From positions 21,641,001-21,705,000 of the forward strand of contig NC_058042.1 in assembly GCF_020085105.1 (NCBI RefSeq): DNA of 64,000 nt, given 5' to 3'. A program made the translations under genes and the position numbers. The DNA is from Siniperca chuatsi (Eukaryota > Chordata > Actinopteri > Centrarchiformes > Sinipercidae). This document shows positions 35,901 through 47,629 of the stretch, one piece after another; the first letter of the stretch is position 1, and each line of letters starts with the position of its first letter. Below the pieces are notes generated by a model. The model was not told where the DNA came from, did no database searches, and saw only the letters and a list, made by a program, of their open reading frames with translations.

Positions 35901-38900
35901 GTTGAGGCATCGGGAGAAGAAGGCGCAGGGATGGAGTCTCTGGTCGGTGCCGGAGTATTGGGAGAACACTGCGAGAAGATGAGAATGTCATCTAAGTAGA
36001 CGAAGACAAAACGGTTCAAGAAGTCCCTAAGTACATCATTGACGAGGGCCTGGAAGACGGCTGGGGCATTAGTGAGTCCAAAAGGGGTGACCCGATATTC
36101 AAATTGGCCCAGCGGGGTGTTGAAGGCTGTCTTCCACTCGTTTCCTTCCCGTATCCGGACCAAGTGATAGGCATTCCGGAGATCGAGATTGGAGAAGATA
36201 GTGGCACCATGAAGGGGTTCAAAGACGGAAATAATGAGTGGCAGGGGATATTTATTTTTAACGGTGATTTGATTGAGGCCCCTGTAATCTATGCATGGAC
36301 GTAGAGTCTTGTCCTTCTTTGCCACAAAAAAGAAGCCTGCCCCCACTGGTGAGGAGGATTTCTGGATGAGGCCTGCCTGTAATGAGTCCTTAATGAGGGT
36401 TGGGACAGGTTGTACAGGAGGCTGGACTGAAGAGTGGATTCAGGGATAAGGTCAATGGCGCAGTCATAGGGACGGTGTGGTGGCAATGACAGGGCGAGGT
36501 CTTTGCTCAATACTTGCTTCAAATCGTAATATTCTTCCGGTATCAGAGTCAGATCCAGGGGCTCCGAGTTGGGTGGTGGAGTGCTGCCCTCTGGTGGAGA
36601 CCGAGCGGATTACAAGCAGGTGGAGAGGCAGTAGGAGCTCCAACTCAGAATTCTTTCGGTGGACCAATCGATGTGTGGGTTATGTTGACGTAACCATGGG
36701 AGTCCCAGGACCAGCAGTGTGTTAGGAGACGAGATGAGTTGAACGATGATAACCAGAAAGCACCACAGACACGGGAACAGTGCAATGGGTAACTTGGCCT
36801 AAAGAGCTGCCATCCAAAGCCTCCACTGTACGAGGCAAACTAAGACTCTGTGGGAAGACTAGCTTGTTGGACCAAAGCCATGTCTAAGAAGTTGCCTTCA
36901 GCTCCAGAATCTATGAGGGCTAACAGGGGGAGTGACCCCTGTTGATAGTAGAGGGTAGCCAGGACTTGCAGACGAGCCGGGCCCGGATTACGGGGGTTGT
37001 TTGGGCTCACCAGAACCCCCACTGCAACTGGCGAGCTTATTCTTTTGGTCTTACAGGGCATGTACTCAGAAAGTGGCCCTTTTTGCCACAGTACAGGCAT
37101 TCCCCCGCTGCCCGTTGGCAGATGCGTTCCTCTGGCGTCAGATGGGTCCAACCTAGTTGCATAGACTCGGCTTCAGGAATAGCCGGAGGTTGCAGGCATG
37201 GCCCCGTGGTCTGGGTTTGGGTCCCCGGTCTTGTGTGTGGAGGAAGAGCCGTGTTGCGTGAAGGCTGAGTGAGGGAACGGCAGGTGCGCTCCTGGCGTCT
37301 CTCGCGTATGCGGTTGTCCATCCTAATGCATAGTGAAATCATGGCGTCCAGGCCGGAGGGTTCATCCCGAGCTGCCAGCTCGTCCTTCATTTGCTCATTG
37401 AGTCCTCGTTCAAATGCACTGATCAACGCTTTCTCATTCCATCCTGAGTCGGCTGCTAGTGTGTGGAATTCTACCGAGTAATCTGCCACACTCCGGGTCC
37501 CCTAGCTGATCCGTAACAGTCGCCCCCGGCGTTTCCACTGGCGTCTGGGTGATCGAAGACGCTCCTCATTCTTTCCAGAAACTCCGCCAGGGAAAATGAC
37601 GAAAGGGGATGGCTAGCGTGCACAGCTTCCGCCCGGGCCAACGCTCTTCCCCGTAGTAACCCCACAATGTAATTTCGGAGGCAATTTGTCGGAGGCAAAT
37701 GTGACGGGCTGGCAGAAAACCAGGGAACACTGCAGCAGGAAGCCCCGGCACCTGGTAACGTCCCCTGTGAAGGGGTCCGGGTCCGAAGCGTAGGAATCCC
37801 GCAGTGCTGTTGAGGATGGTAGGTTAGCGGGAGCAGCCGGTGGAGAGGACGCCATGGGAACCGTAGCTGAGAGCTGGGTGGTTAACCTGGAAACTTGATG
37901 TGTGAGTTGCGTGATCTGGGTGACCATGGCCTGGTTGCTGTCAGAGAGTGCCCGGAGTGGTGTCTGCTGGGTCCATTGTGGCCAGATCGTTCTGTCATAA
38001 TGTACGAACTAGAACCCACAAATGCAGAACACAGTGAGTAGATAAGGTAAGTCAGTATTTATTCAAACAGAGGGAATGAATGAATATAGTCTTTTCTCGA
38101 GGGTGTAGCCAGGGGCCATCAACTGCAGCTCTCGAGGACACGGTGAACCCAACCCTGGGCGGACTGCACAGATCCAGGAGCGGAGAGAGGGGAGGTGTGT
38201 TCCGACCAGGAGCGAGTATGGCGATGTGAGGCCAGCAGCAGATCTGCAGAGTGGCGGGGACTGGCTCGGGAGGTGTCGCTGGTGGAGCCGAGGAGCTGGC
38301 AGAGCAGGCGACAAGACAGGCAAACAGGTTGGCAGAGATCCGTGAGGTGAACGTGGCTGTGATCACCGGCGAGAGGGATGTCTGCGGCAGAAGCAAACCA
38401 GAGTTCACAAAAGACAAGATAACTAGACAGAGCTACAACAGTACTTAGCTGTATTAAGCGTGGAGCTGTTACATATGGTCGTACAAGTATACAGAGACGA
38501 TCTGGCGCTGGTAGAGAGCCCAGTCTTTATGCTGTGGAGACTGATGACTAATTGGTGTCAGGTGCGCCGATGATCAACAGCAGGCGGGAGCCCAGGAAGC
38601 CAGACCAGGAAACACATACACACACACACATACTAGAGACAAACGGGGGACATACAAGACACACAGGGAGAGGGAAACTGCACTAGAGTCTGCAGTGGTC
38701 GCACGGCATGGTGGCTGATCATGACAGACTGCTGCTCCATCCTCCTCTCCTTACTCCTCTGTACCCAGATCTTTCTCTTTGTCTGCTCTTTCCATGTCCT
38801 GTTGTTTCAGACCCTCCCATCCCTCACCTGTACAGTTTTTACCCTCTCCTGATCTTGCTCGCCTGTTTTCAATCTGCCTCTTGGTTATTTTAGTTAGTTT

Positions 38901-39419
38901 GACAGATTGACTGTGTTGCCTAGCTCTTATAGCATACAAGTTATAATAGCTGACTGTCTGCTACATGTTTCCTGTTCATCTGTTGCCTGTTCCTATTACA
39001 GATCTGCTACATTCTAGCTTATAAGATAATTTGATTATTTTTTCATTCAGGAATTCAAATTCCATTATTAAAATTATAAAAAAATGTGATAATCACATTT
39101 TTGTCTTAACTCAGAGCAAGTGTTAGCTAAAATGAGAAATGTATTTAACAAGGGTCCATATGAGTCATTGGAAGACCTTGTTCATCCAGGGCCCCAAATG
39201 GGTCCTTTAGGAAATTCATTGGGTCCCCAGAATGGCAAACAGTGCCATCCCTTTACTTCCTTGATCTTATAGCACAAACAAGAGTATAATGATGCAATTT
39301 TTCTGATTGGACCTACCTGCAATAAAGGTGTAAGCTGCAAGTATATTGCTAAGCAATGCCATCTCCTGGGAGACTACCTTCACCTCCATATTTGGGCTTC
39401 CTGTCGCTGGAGCGCTCAT
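32934..39419 (-). CDS. eva1a: Protein eva-1 homolog A (TMEM166/FAM176A)
   Basis: Single-pass membrane protein of ER/lysosome membranes linked in mammals to autophagy and cell death. Three coding exons: 39317-39419, 34444-34800 and 32934-33046. Phases fit (1 then 1), giving 190 aa. The N-terminus [20 protein letters not shown] matches the conserved start of EVA1A. Exon 2 gives [13 protein letters not shown] and a transmembrane segment ending QIHCRADC, then a His/Arg-rich stretch and an acidic DSESEDWDD run. Exon 3 gives [19 protein letters not shown] and ends SLNRYY, the family C-terminus. Human EVA1A has 152 aa; most of the extra length is the His-rich insert. Start chosen at the first ATG of the frame; ATGs at residues 11 and 20 are alternatives. 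Any non-coding upstream exon was not found. Confidence 0.93.
33649..34094. mobile_element. hAT-like non-autonomous element (eva1a intron 2)
   Basis: Starts CAGTGGTGGAAGAAGTATTA and ends TTACTTTCCTTCACTG, so the termini are imperfect inverted repeats. The interior has AGTGGAGTAAAAAGTACAAT and CTCAAGTAAAGTACAA, common fish repeat phrases. Flanks show a possible degenerate 8-bp target duplication (TAATTGAC versus TATTTGTC). No transposase. Confidence 0.6.
34880..34884. repeat. Target-site duplication GACTG (left)
   Basis: GACTG directly abuts the LTR end and equals the five bases at 38727-38731. Confidence 0.85.
34885..35063 (-). repeat. Truncated 3' LTR of the gypsy element
   Basis: About 180 bases match the inner end of the 5' LTR (37993-38160), with scattered mismatches and an extra segment near 34965-34995. 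The rest of this LTR is missing, and integrase sequence is joined directly to it. Confidence 0.85.
35064..35560 (-). pseudogene. gypsy integrase remnant
   Basis: Two overlapping frames carry the HHCC zinc-binding part ([10 protein letters not shown] and CAICARGK) and the core with [11 protein letters not shown] and IVSDQGPQF, which hold the first two acidic residues of the DDE triad. The reading then runs into LTR sequence, so the third acidic residue and the C-terminal domain are absent. A frameshift lies near 35400. Confidence 0.8.
35640..35965 (-). pseudogene. gypsy RNase H remnant
   Basis: In shifted frames the minus strand reads [36 protein letters not shown] and [13 protein letters not shown], typical of the gypsy RNase H domain. 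Stop codons interrupt it. Confidence 0.7.
35966..36400 (-). pseudogene. gypsy reverse transcriptase remnant
   Basis: The open stretch reads [20 protein letters not shown], then [15 protein letters not shown] and the catalytic YLDDILIF. Just after that motif it joins directly to RNase H sequence. The thumb/connection region, normally some 150-200 residues, is missing. Confidence 0.85.
36840..36990 (-). pseudogene. gypsy aspartic protease remnant
   Basis: [19 protein letters not shown] carries the DSG active-site signature of retroelement proteases, downstream of the gag zinc knuckle. Confidence 0.75.
37037..37980 (-). pseudogene. gypsy gag remnant
   Basis: The 3' part (37037-37489) ends with a CCHC zinc knuckle, [14 protein letters not shown]. 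Upstream frames give [15 protein letters not shown] and [15 protein letters not shown], capsid-like for this family. Several frameshifts separate them, including one near the first ATG. Confidence 0.8.
37993..38726 (-). repeat. 5' LTR of the gypsy element (about 734 bp)
   Basis: Outer end TGTCATGATC, inner end ATTATGACA on the minus strand. Shares its inner 170 or so bases with the truncated 3' LTR at 34885-35063. Confidence 0.85.
38727..38731. repeat. Target-site duplication GACTG (right)
   Basis: Identical to 34880-34884; abuts the 5' LTR. Confidence 0.85.
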
Positions 39420-39557
39420 GATTTCACAATGAGGTGAGCTTATTGTATCCTCCTCTAGAGGTCAGCGGAGTTCATGCTTCATGACTCTGTTAGGTTGTAA
39501 GATTGAGGGGTGGAGGAGAGAGGACAGAAGTAAGAGGTGATAAAGGGTTAGAAACAA

Positions 39558-39560
<3 letters not shown>

Positions 39561-39609
<49 letters not shown>
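39561..39609. repeat. (GAAA)n microsatellite
   Basis: About 12 tandem GAAA units, upstream of eva1a exon 1. Confidence 0.95.
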
Positions 39610-40562
39610 TGAAAGGCAGATGAGGGTGAAAGGGAAGGGGCAGGAAGAACAGGAGAAGGGTGAGGAGAAGGAGGAAGAAGCATGAATGACAGTTTACATT
39701 TACAAATCATCCTTCAAGTTAAATATTTATAGTTAAATAGTATTTTAATTTGTAGTACTTGAAGTATTCACACATACTTTAATTAACTTCTGTATGATAC
39801 ACTCAAAGGTTTTGTAGTATTTGTACAACAAATACAACGATAAACACGTACACTGCATTCTACACAGAGGAAAATTACACCACGTTAAAAAGATCAACTT
39901 GAGGAGGGTGTCTGGAAATAGAGGGGAATGATATTGGAGGGGACAAAGCAGGATTGCAAAATGAGCTATAAAGTACTTTTTACACAGAACAAAAAAAAAC
40001 AGAAAGAGATCGAATAATGATGAAGCTAGATGCATGATACAAGAGGAGAGCATTTTGCAAGACTTTTTCTTTGGCAGCTAAACACAATGTATCCAGCGCA
40101 TCCAGCATGCCTATAGCTACCTCCCATGGACTGTGCACACACACTGCACTAGTATCATTCTTGGACAAATTACATAAGATTTGTAAACTTTATAGCCTTA
40201 AACCCAGTCGCAGACTTTTGTACCTCCGGCGACACACACTCGCACTTTGTAGTTCTTGCACTGTGCAATGTTAATGTAACATTTAGTCTCAAAACACATT
40301 GTGCTAAGGGTATACAGGTATGGGTGGGACCATATTATTATTTGTCTTGTACAATATGAAGAACTTATAAGAAGGCCAGACTCTACATTATAAGTAGGAC
40401 TACCCAAAAAGTGACAGTGACACAGAAAAGGAAAAGCACGTAACCAAGTGTCTTGTCTCTTTGATTACCACTGGGTGCCAACAAACAGCCATCAGCCAAC
40501 TTATTCTTTGTAGGATGTAAATAGAATCGCTTAGATCAAGATGAAACTGACCTTGCTGGTGG

Positions 40563-40565
<3 letters not shown>

Positions 40566-40599
<34 letters not shown>
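40566..40599. repeat. (CA)n microsatellite
   Basis: Uninterrupted CA repeat. Confidence 0.95.
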
Positions 40600-40600
<1 letters not shown>

Positions 40601-43600
40601 GCACATTACAAATATGATGTTGTTGTCACAGACAAGCTGGTGTCATGGACCTGGAGTGGACTGAGCAAAGTAAGAGAGATTTCTCACTGGAGATTTTGCC
40701 AAACTAACACTGCTGTTTAAGGGTTTTAGAGTTTTGCCCTGTTGCAAAAATCTCAGTAACTGTAAATGTCTCTTGTGGGCTCAAAAAAAATCATACTTAA
40801 AGAATTGACTATGATTTGTTTTTCATTGTTTTGGCTGACTCCAGCACATTGAGTTCAAATGAAATCTATGAGGTGAAAGACTTATACATATTATATTATT
40901 ATCCATACATACTGGATGAACAGTTGACTCTTGGGCATGTATGAAAAAGGCCACAATCTCTACAGGGTTCATTAGATGGGTATGTAAACACCCTCAAATT
41001 ATGGTATCAAGAGGGTGTTTGTATCCATTATTATTCTGTTTAGAAACATACACTTGTAAAGTCATCACCAAGGCTTAAAATATCAAGATATATATTTTGA
41101 GCCATCTTGTCCAGCTCTGGACATGCAAACATTTGCTGTGGGCCTGGACGTGTTATGTGCTTGTTTCAGAAGTATACAGTATCTACCAGTGCCACATACC
41201 ACACCACTTACTGCCTACACTAGTTTGCAACACCCAGGTTAAATGTAGAGTAGAGACAGTATTGTGTCTAGACATGTAGCCCCACACCCAGACTGGAACT
41301 CCCCCATACACACTCAGGATTGTTTCTTCAGTGTGTGTGTGTGTGCTACTTCTTGATGGCTCTGACACCAAATGTACAGTATCTTTAATAAAGAGATTAA
41401 TAAAGAGTCTCCACTGTGTCTGCTTTTTCGATCTTAACTTCTTTCTAACCTTATCTGCTCAGATTAAGGGCTCCACAGTCTAAGAGACTTTAATGGTAAA
41501 GGTCTGATCATGATTCTAATCTTGTGGAACGCTTCCCTCAGCATTTCTTTATGCTCCAACTTACAAGAGTTTAAATATTTCAAATACATCATGTTTTGAG
41601 GAGTTTTGGCACGATGGTCAAATGGTGAGAACAAAAACACTAGTTGTTCAGGACCCCTTTCACACAATAAATCTGAGGGGTCACAAGATGATTAACAAGT
41701 TAGGAAAAAAGAAAAAACATATATCTGCTACATAAAACTATGACATTGCTCTTATATTTGCTTTTTACTTATTAAATACTTAGTAGTTTTACCTCTTCAT
41801 ACCTCTGAAAAATATTCAAATGAAACAATGTGAGGTAGAAATCTGTCTTTGCTAGAGCGTCTCACATTGCATAGAAATATGCAAACTCGTGTGTCAGGAG
41901 TTGACTTTGCTTTAAAGGGTCATAAGCCAAAAAGGTTGTGCACCACTGACATAAATCATATGCTTGCTCTCAGGTTTACATACACTGTGTTGAGTGTTAG
42001 AAGGTGACTTAGAGTACAGTACATTATCTCAAAACATAAACTAAATGTATGAAAATACTTACATAAAGTATTGTAATATTTTGAACCACTCAGGCTTTGA
42101 GTGTTATGCATGTGGATGCATAATGTGGTTTGACTGACTGAGTTATACGGCTCCAGAAATAAACCTGTCTACATTAGCCAATCCAGCAATTAAAATCTCC
42201 CTCCTCTTACAGTGGATAGTTCATGAGCAACTATCACTCATTGTAGTTACAGTCTTGTGTAATAGTGTAAGATAAGAGCTTATATTATCCTCACTTATTG
42301 GGTTCACCAAGACTCAAATCCTGCAAACATTTACAATCCCCTTTAAGCATTTTCAAAGATAAATGAAAATGTGTGTCCCAAATTGCTTTTATTCTCTTTA
42401 TCTGCAAAATTGTTAACACTTGAGTTGAGCAATATCTGACTCTATAATTACACAGAAAATTTGTGAAGCCCCTCGGCAAGACTTGTATTACTGACATTCT
42501 TCACTTCACAACGTTCGTTTCTCGTCCAAAACTTTTGAATCTCTTCTTCTAAACAAAATGCAGCTCTGTAGACGTGAGTGTTAATCCTGTTATGAAAGAA
42601 CAAACACAGAGTGCAGCTGGGTTGAAAGGACACAGACATTGATTTTCTCTTTTAGTAGAGCATTTTTAATTTTATGAACATGTTTTGATTTCCCCAGCTG
42701 ACAACTGTAAACACATCTCATTACATGTGAATGTGTTTTCACTGACAGCTTATGAGATTTTTCTCCATTAAACCCTTTATTAATTGCAAACAGGCCTAAT
42801 TACTTCATGAAGACAGACCACACTTCACGACAAACAACTGTAAATGTATCATACCATGAAAACACAATCTTCAAAGCTTTTAAGTCTAAAAGTATAAATA
42901 AACCAAAACCTGCATGATGTTCTCTCATGCTGTGAAGCTGTAAAGACATGGCAGGAGTTTCAACTTAAACAGATAAAAAATGGATGATGCTCTCAGAGAA
43001 GATCAAACTGGCCTGATTTTTGAGGATGTTTTCAATTGTAAAAACTCCGAAACAGAAGGCACAGCACTCTTGACCTGTAAGTAAAAACTGAGATCACACT
43101 GAAAAACAAATCCGCATTTTGCCTGTCACATTTCTGAAAACCTGTGCCCAGTAAAATGCTCATTTGCATAAAAACACACCTCGGGCCTGTAATTAAGTTA
43201 CAAAACTAACAAAACAGTCAAAAAGCAATGCATCAACACAGCAAGTGCAAGAGGAAACAACACAACAACAGATCGCATGACGTTGCAGTGCAACATAACA
43301 CAACCAAACACAACACAACCTCCAAGCTATTCTAAATCCACTGACTGTCAGGGTCATTTTGTGATGTTATGTGTAAATGCTGCAGGATGTGACTGCCCTT
43401 CTACCTCCCGTTCTCCCACTTACTCTCTCTTTCTGTCTTTTGGATTTGACAATTTGGGTTACTGTTTGTTACAGCAAACAGCATGTCATCATGCCATCAC
43501 ACAAAATTCATAGTTTAGTGTATTAATAACATGCTTTTTCATTCAGCATTTCATGAATAAAAACTGCTTTGATCCTTTTGTGTCATGAGGTGACTGCATC

Positions 43601-43852
43601 TATACAACATTTACAAACAAGTACGAGCACAGAACACTTGAAAAGAGAAGAAAAATCAGAGACAGATTTCCATCAGTGTCATGACAGGTAAATGTGGTGA
43701 AAATTCCTGCCATAATTTACTATCAGGCAGCTGAACATCACAGTTACATAATGACATTAGTATGAGAGACTTGGCCTGCAGCCAGCTCATTATAGCAGGT
43801 CACACTCTGTCCAACAGTCTAGACAACAGTAACTGTTTACACTGATGACATG

Positions 43853-44415
43853 GAATAGTTTGACAATTTGGTAAATACGTTTATTAGATGAGAAGATGGA
43901 TACCACTTTCATGTCTGGAAACAGGGGGAAACAGGCAGCCTGGCTTTGTCCAAAGGTAACAAAATCCACCTACTAGCACCTCTAAAGCTCACTAATTAAC
44001 ACGTTACATCTCGTTTGTTTAATCTGTACACGAAAGAGAAGAAAACAACGAACTGTCGTTTATACACTTCGGTTTTTGTATGGATTAAACAACCAAGATA
44101 CACTCAGTAGCCAGTTTATTGGGTACACCTAGCAAAAACTAATGTTTAATACAGTCCTGCAATAAATCCTACCTTCATGAAGTTATAATGTGTACCTAAT
44201 AAACTGGCAACTGAGTGTATAACATGTTAATTAGTGAGATTTAGAGGTGCTTTCCAGTGGATTTTGTTACCTTTAGACAAAGCCAGGCTAGCTGTTTCCC
44301 CCAGTTTCCATTCTTTATGCTAAGCTAAGCTAACCAGCTGCTGGCTGTAGGATCATATTTACCACACAGGTATTAGAGCGAATAAGTTCATTTTCCACAA
44401 TGTCAAACTATTCTT
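43853..44415. mobile_element. Fold-back (inverted-arm) element interrupted by a second MITE
   Basis: The left arm begins GAATAGTTTGACAATTTGG; the right arm, reverse-complemented, begins GAATAGTTTGACATTGTGG. Both arms then share GGGGGAAACAG, CCTGGCTTTGTC, AAAGGTAACAAAATCCAC and CTCACTAATTAACA in mirrored order. The loop contains an unrelated TA-flanked element at 44101-44220. No coding capacity. Confidence 0.8.
44101..44220. mobile_element. Short TA-flanked MITE with 28-bp terminal inverted repeats
   Basis: Left end CACTCAGTAGCCAGTTTATT; the right end reads, inverted, CACTCAGTTGCCAGTTTATT. TA lies on both sides. This is the form of Tc1/mariner-like MITEs; related fragments are at 7390-7562 and 47475-47500. 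Confidence 0.75.
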
Positions 44416-45154
44416 TTAAACATGGTTTAATCACTGAATGCATCAAGGCAATTTGGAAAATTAAAAAAACACAATTCTGCCACAGATTGTGGCACAATCC
44501 AATCTTGTTTTTGTGTTTCTGCTACATGAGCAAAGTCTAGATCCAACATGCCAACAGTAAGTGCAAGATACTTTCCCTTCCTCCTTTTTTCATAGACACT
44601 GATCTTCCTCTCACTTTTCCCCTCTGTCTGTGCAGTCTGGCCAAATTCTTATGTGGCACAATAGCTCTTTGTCTTTCTCGATGGACTATAGAGGACTATA
44701 TGGTTCCAACGCCTGTTTCAGCTTAGCTCACACAGTACACCAGCATACACACATACACAAACACACACACACACACAGGAGATACACGGGCACTCTTCAG
44801 ACACATCGTCCACATGCACTCATCACACTTCCTCCTTCTGTGTGTGTGTGTAATGCTAATGCAATGTGACACTGGCCTTTCCCTCTGCTGCTGCACCGTT
44901 TCTATCTAACATGACCTGCAGAGAGAGTAGAGAGAAAGAGAGAGAGACCGAAAAACACACTATGAAAGAATGAAATAAGAGACAGAGAGAATTAGAGCAA
45001 GGGAGCGTAAAGATAATCGAGAGGGAGAAAGAGTGATGTGTGGAGGAAAAGAAAGTAAGCCAACAAGGAGAAAGATAAAGTGGAAACTCCCTACAACATA
45101 CTACACTTCACATCATCAACATAATCGACAACATCAACATCAGCAGTAGCATCA

Positions 45155-45430
45155 TCATGTGCTTTTCTTACCACCATCTGGAGTGTGTTTACTCCTCTCT
45201 TCTCCTCACTTCTCTCCTCTTCTTCTCCTCCTCACCTTTCCTCTCCACCTCTCTTGCCTCCTCTTCTTCCCCTCTTCTTCCTCCTCCTCGCTTTCCTCCT
45301 ATCTGCTCTGCTCTGGTCCTCTCCTCTCTCCTCTCTGTACTCCTCCACTCTGCTCTCTACTCTCTCCTCCCCTTTTCCTCTCCTCTACTCTCCTATTATC
45401 TCCTCTCTGCTCTTTGCCTTTCTCTCAAAG
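45155..45430. repeat. Pyrimidine-rich low-complexity tract
   Basis: About 270 bases almost purely C and T in CTCCT-like units. Open frames across it are compositional artefacts. Confidence 0.85.
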
Positions 45431-45769
45431 AAAAAAACAAAACACTAAACAGTATAATTATATGTATAAATCTTCTGTGTCCTCCCCCAGTTGTCAGATG
45501 GGCCCACGTACGCAAGCCGCCCTCTCCTCTTCAGTTTCTTAAGTAGATACAAAGTAAATTTTTCAGTCATTCTTCCCATCAGTCCTTCTTCTTTTGTTCA
45601 TGCAGAAGCAGCAGAAGGGATGTTGCTCCGACAGTTTTACAGAGTGGAGTTTTCCGATATTCCATTTTAGTTTTTCCAGGTAATTTTCCAGAGAGAGAGA
45701 CAGAGGTCAGGTCCTCAGGGCAGAAATGTGACATAAAAGACTCCGACAAGTCGGCCAGATCCCTCTCTT

Positions 45770-45842
45770 CTCTCTCTGCCAAACGTCTGCATCTCTCTCT
45801 CTCTCTTTCTCTCTCTCTCTCACTCTCTCTCTCTCTCACTCA
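45770..45842. repeat. (CT)n low-complexity tract
   Basis: Imperfect CT repeat; the frames it creates encode only Arg/Glu-rich strings. Confidence 0.85.
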
Positions 45843-46249
45843 CACTTCAACAAGAACACACGCACACACAGTCACAATCATGCACATAGTTGTAAATGCA
45901 GATTTGCCGGCTCTGCCTCCCTGGTTCCTCTCTCTTTCTTTCATGCAGAAAACTCAACAGCGGGAGGAGAGAGAAAAGAGTAAAGGAAACAGAGAGGGAG
46001 TCACAGGAAAGCACAGATGATTTTACATGTGCAATTGATGTTTTCACATGATGTTTTACATTTTACATGCAAAATATTTGAAAATCACAAGTGCTTATAG
46101 CATGTGAGAAAAAGAAAGCCAGATACAGAATTGTTACTGTGTTTGGGAATTCACCTTCTTACCGCATGTTCACACACATAGATGGATGATTACACGCCTG
46201 CTGTTGTTGTTGTTTGTGCTTGGACCTTATAGGTGTGTGTGTTTGCTTT

Positions 46250-46251
<2 letters not shown>

Positions 46252-46279
<28 letters not shown>
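46252..46279. repeat. (GT)n microsatellite
   Basis: GT repeat of about 14 units. Confidence 0.9.
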
Positions 46280-46280
<1 letters not shown>

Positions 46281-46659
46281 TTGACTGAATTTTATGGAAG
46301 AATGGGAATGATGCTTTAGAGCTAAACCAACAATTTTCTAAAAATAACTTACAGATAACGTTTATGAAACTTTTATGGGCCAACTTGTCATCTTGGCAGG
46401 TTATTTTTGTGCTGATATTATGCAACAGGAGAAGCCTGAAAAAACCCTCCTGCTTCTGGTTGGGGTCTGACAGAGTTATCCAGGGCAACAGCTCTCAACA
46501 GGTATATGAAAAAAATCACCATGCAAAGGTGTCCTTAAAAGCTTGTAAAGGAGTTATTACATCTAACTAACAGCAACACACCACTTAAAAGTCCAAACAA
46601 TAAAGTTCTGATACCTGTGCTGTAGATGAACAAGACTAAGAGTCTAGAGTCCACTTAGG

Positions 46660-46860
46660 CACAGTGGTGCTTTGAGCTAAATGCTAACACTCTTACTTTA
46701 GTTTGTTAGCATGCCAACATTTCCTAATTAGCACTGAACACAAACTAATGGAGGATGATGGGAGTGTCGTTTTTCAGGTATTTAGTCATTACAATTCATC
46801 TTGAGGGGAACACGAATGTCCGAACCAAATGTCATGGCAATCCATCCGAGTCTTCCCCCT
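46660..46860 (+). repeat. Dispersed repeat family B, fragment
   Basis: GCTTTGAGCTAAATGCTAAC, CTAATTAGCACTGAACACAA and ATGTCATGGCAATCCATCC match the order seen at 47630-48290. Confidence 0.65.
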
Positions 46861-47629
46861 TTTATATCTATTCAAACTCTTGTACTAATCACTGAATCAA
46901 CAACTAAACACATGCCTCTGTAGAGGTTATTAGAGCAGTCTGTAATGAACTGTTTATACAATATTTAATATTACTCAAAATAATTGTGATACTGGGTGTG
47001 CTTTAGTCAATCTGAAATCTCAGCAAATTTTATCCCACGTCTCTCAACAGATTGCATAATTACTGGAGAGAGAACATTACAAGACATTAGGTCAATACCT
47101 TCATGGTTATCAAGGTGTTTATTATGCCCGGGGCAGAAGACAAAGGTAGAAAACAAATCTTTCTTTTCTAGCCTCTACACTGTGAGAGGGAACTGTATCA
47201 CAGAATAAAGAGATATTGATAAGACATAGACATTGTTTCCTGCTTCTTCCTCAGTCCTCTCTTCCTCCTGCTCACTACCATCAGAGCAACCTCACTTCCA
47301 TTGCTCTCTTCACCTTCATCATCTAAACATTTTAGGTCTTTCTGATATAATGTCCACCCCCATACACAAGAGGTCAGAATACATTTCAAGGCCACCACTA
47401 AAGTAAAGTCAACTAAAAGTAAACATCATAGGATATATTTTGTTGTGTTAGACTGTATTTGACTGCAAGGTTGCAACTAATAAACTGGTAACTGAGTATA
47501 TTTGAAATATACACCTGATTTTGGGAGAGGTGGAGCTCGATGAGCAGGTGGGTGGGACTCTGGAGGAGGAAGGAGTTTTTAGCCTCAGCCAAAGTTAGAG
47601 GCTATAGTCACACTAGTGGCTTTATGAGT

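Larger units (their letters stand above)
34885..38726 (-). mobile_element. Ty3/gypsy LTR retrotransposon, degraded, in eva1a intron 1
   Basis: The insertion is about 3.84 kb, in the same orientation as eva1a. It is flanked by 5-bp target duplications GACTG (34880-34884 and 38727-38731), and the outer ends are TG...CA. Order on the minus strand: 5' LTR, gag with zinc knuckle, protease, reverse transcriptase, RNase H, integrase, truncated 3' LTR, the gypsy order. Frames are broken and at least two internal deletions are visible, so it is non-autonomous. Confidence 0.9.

Noticed and set aside
34885-38726. Endogenous retrovirus with envelope gene
   Set aside because: Only gag and pol remnants in gypsy order are present, and integrase runs straight into the LTR; no envelope frame is seen.
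45157-45546. Three overlapping Leu/Ser/Pro-rich frames
   Set aside because: They arise from the pyrimidine-rich tract and have no conserved features.
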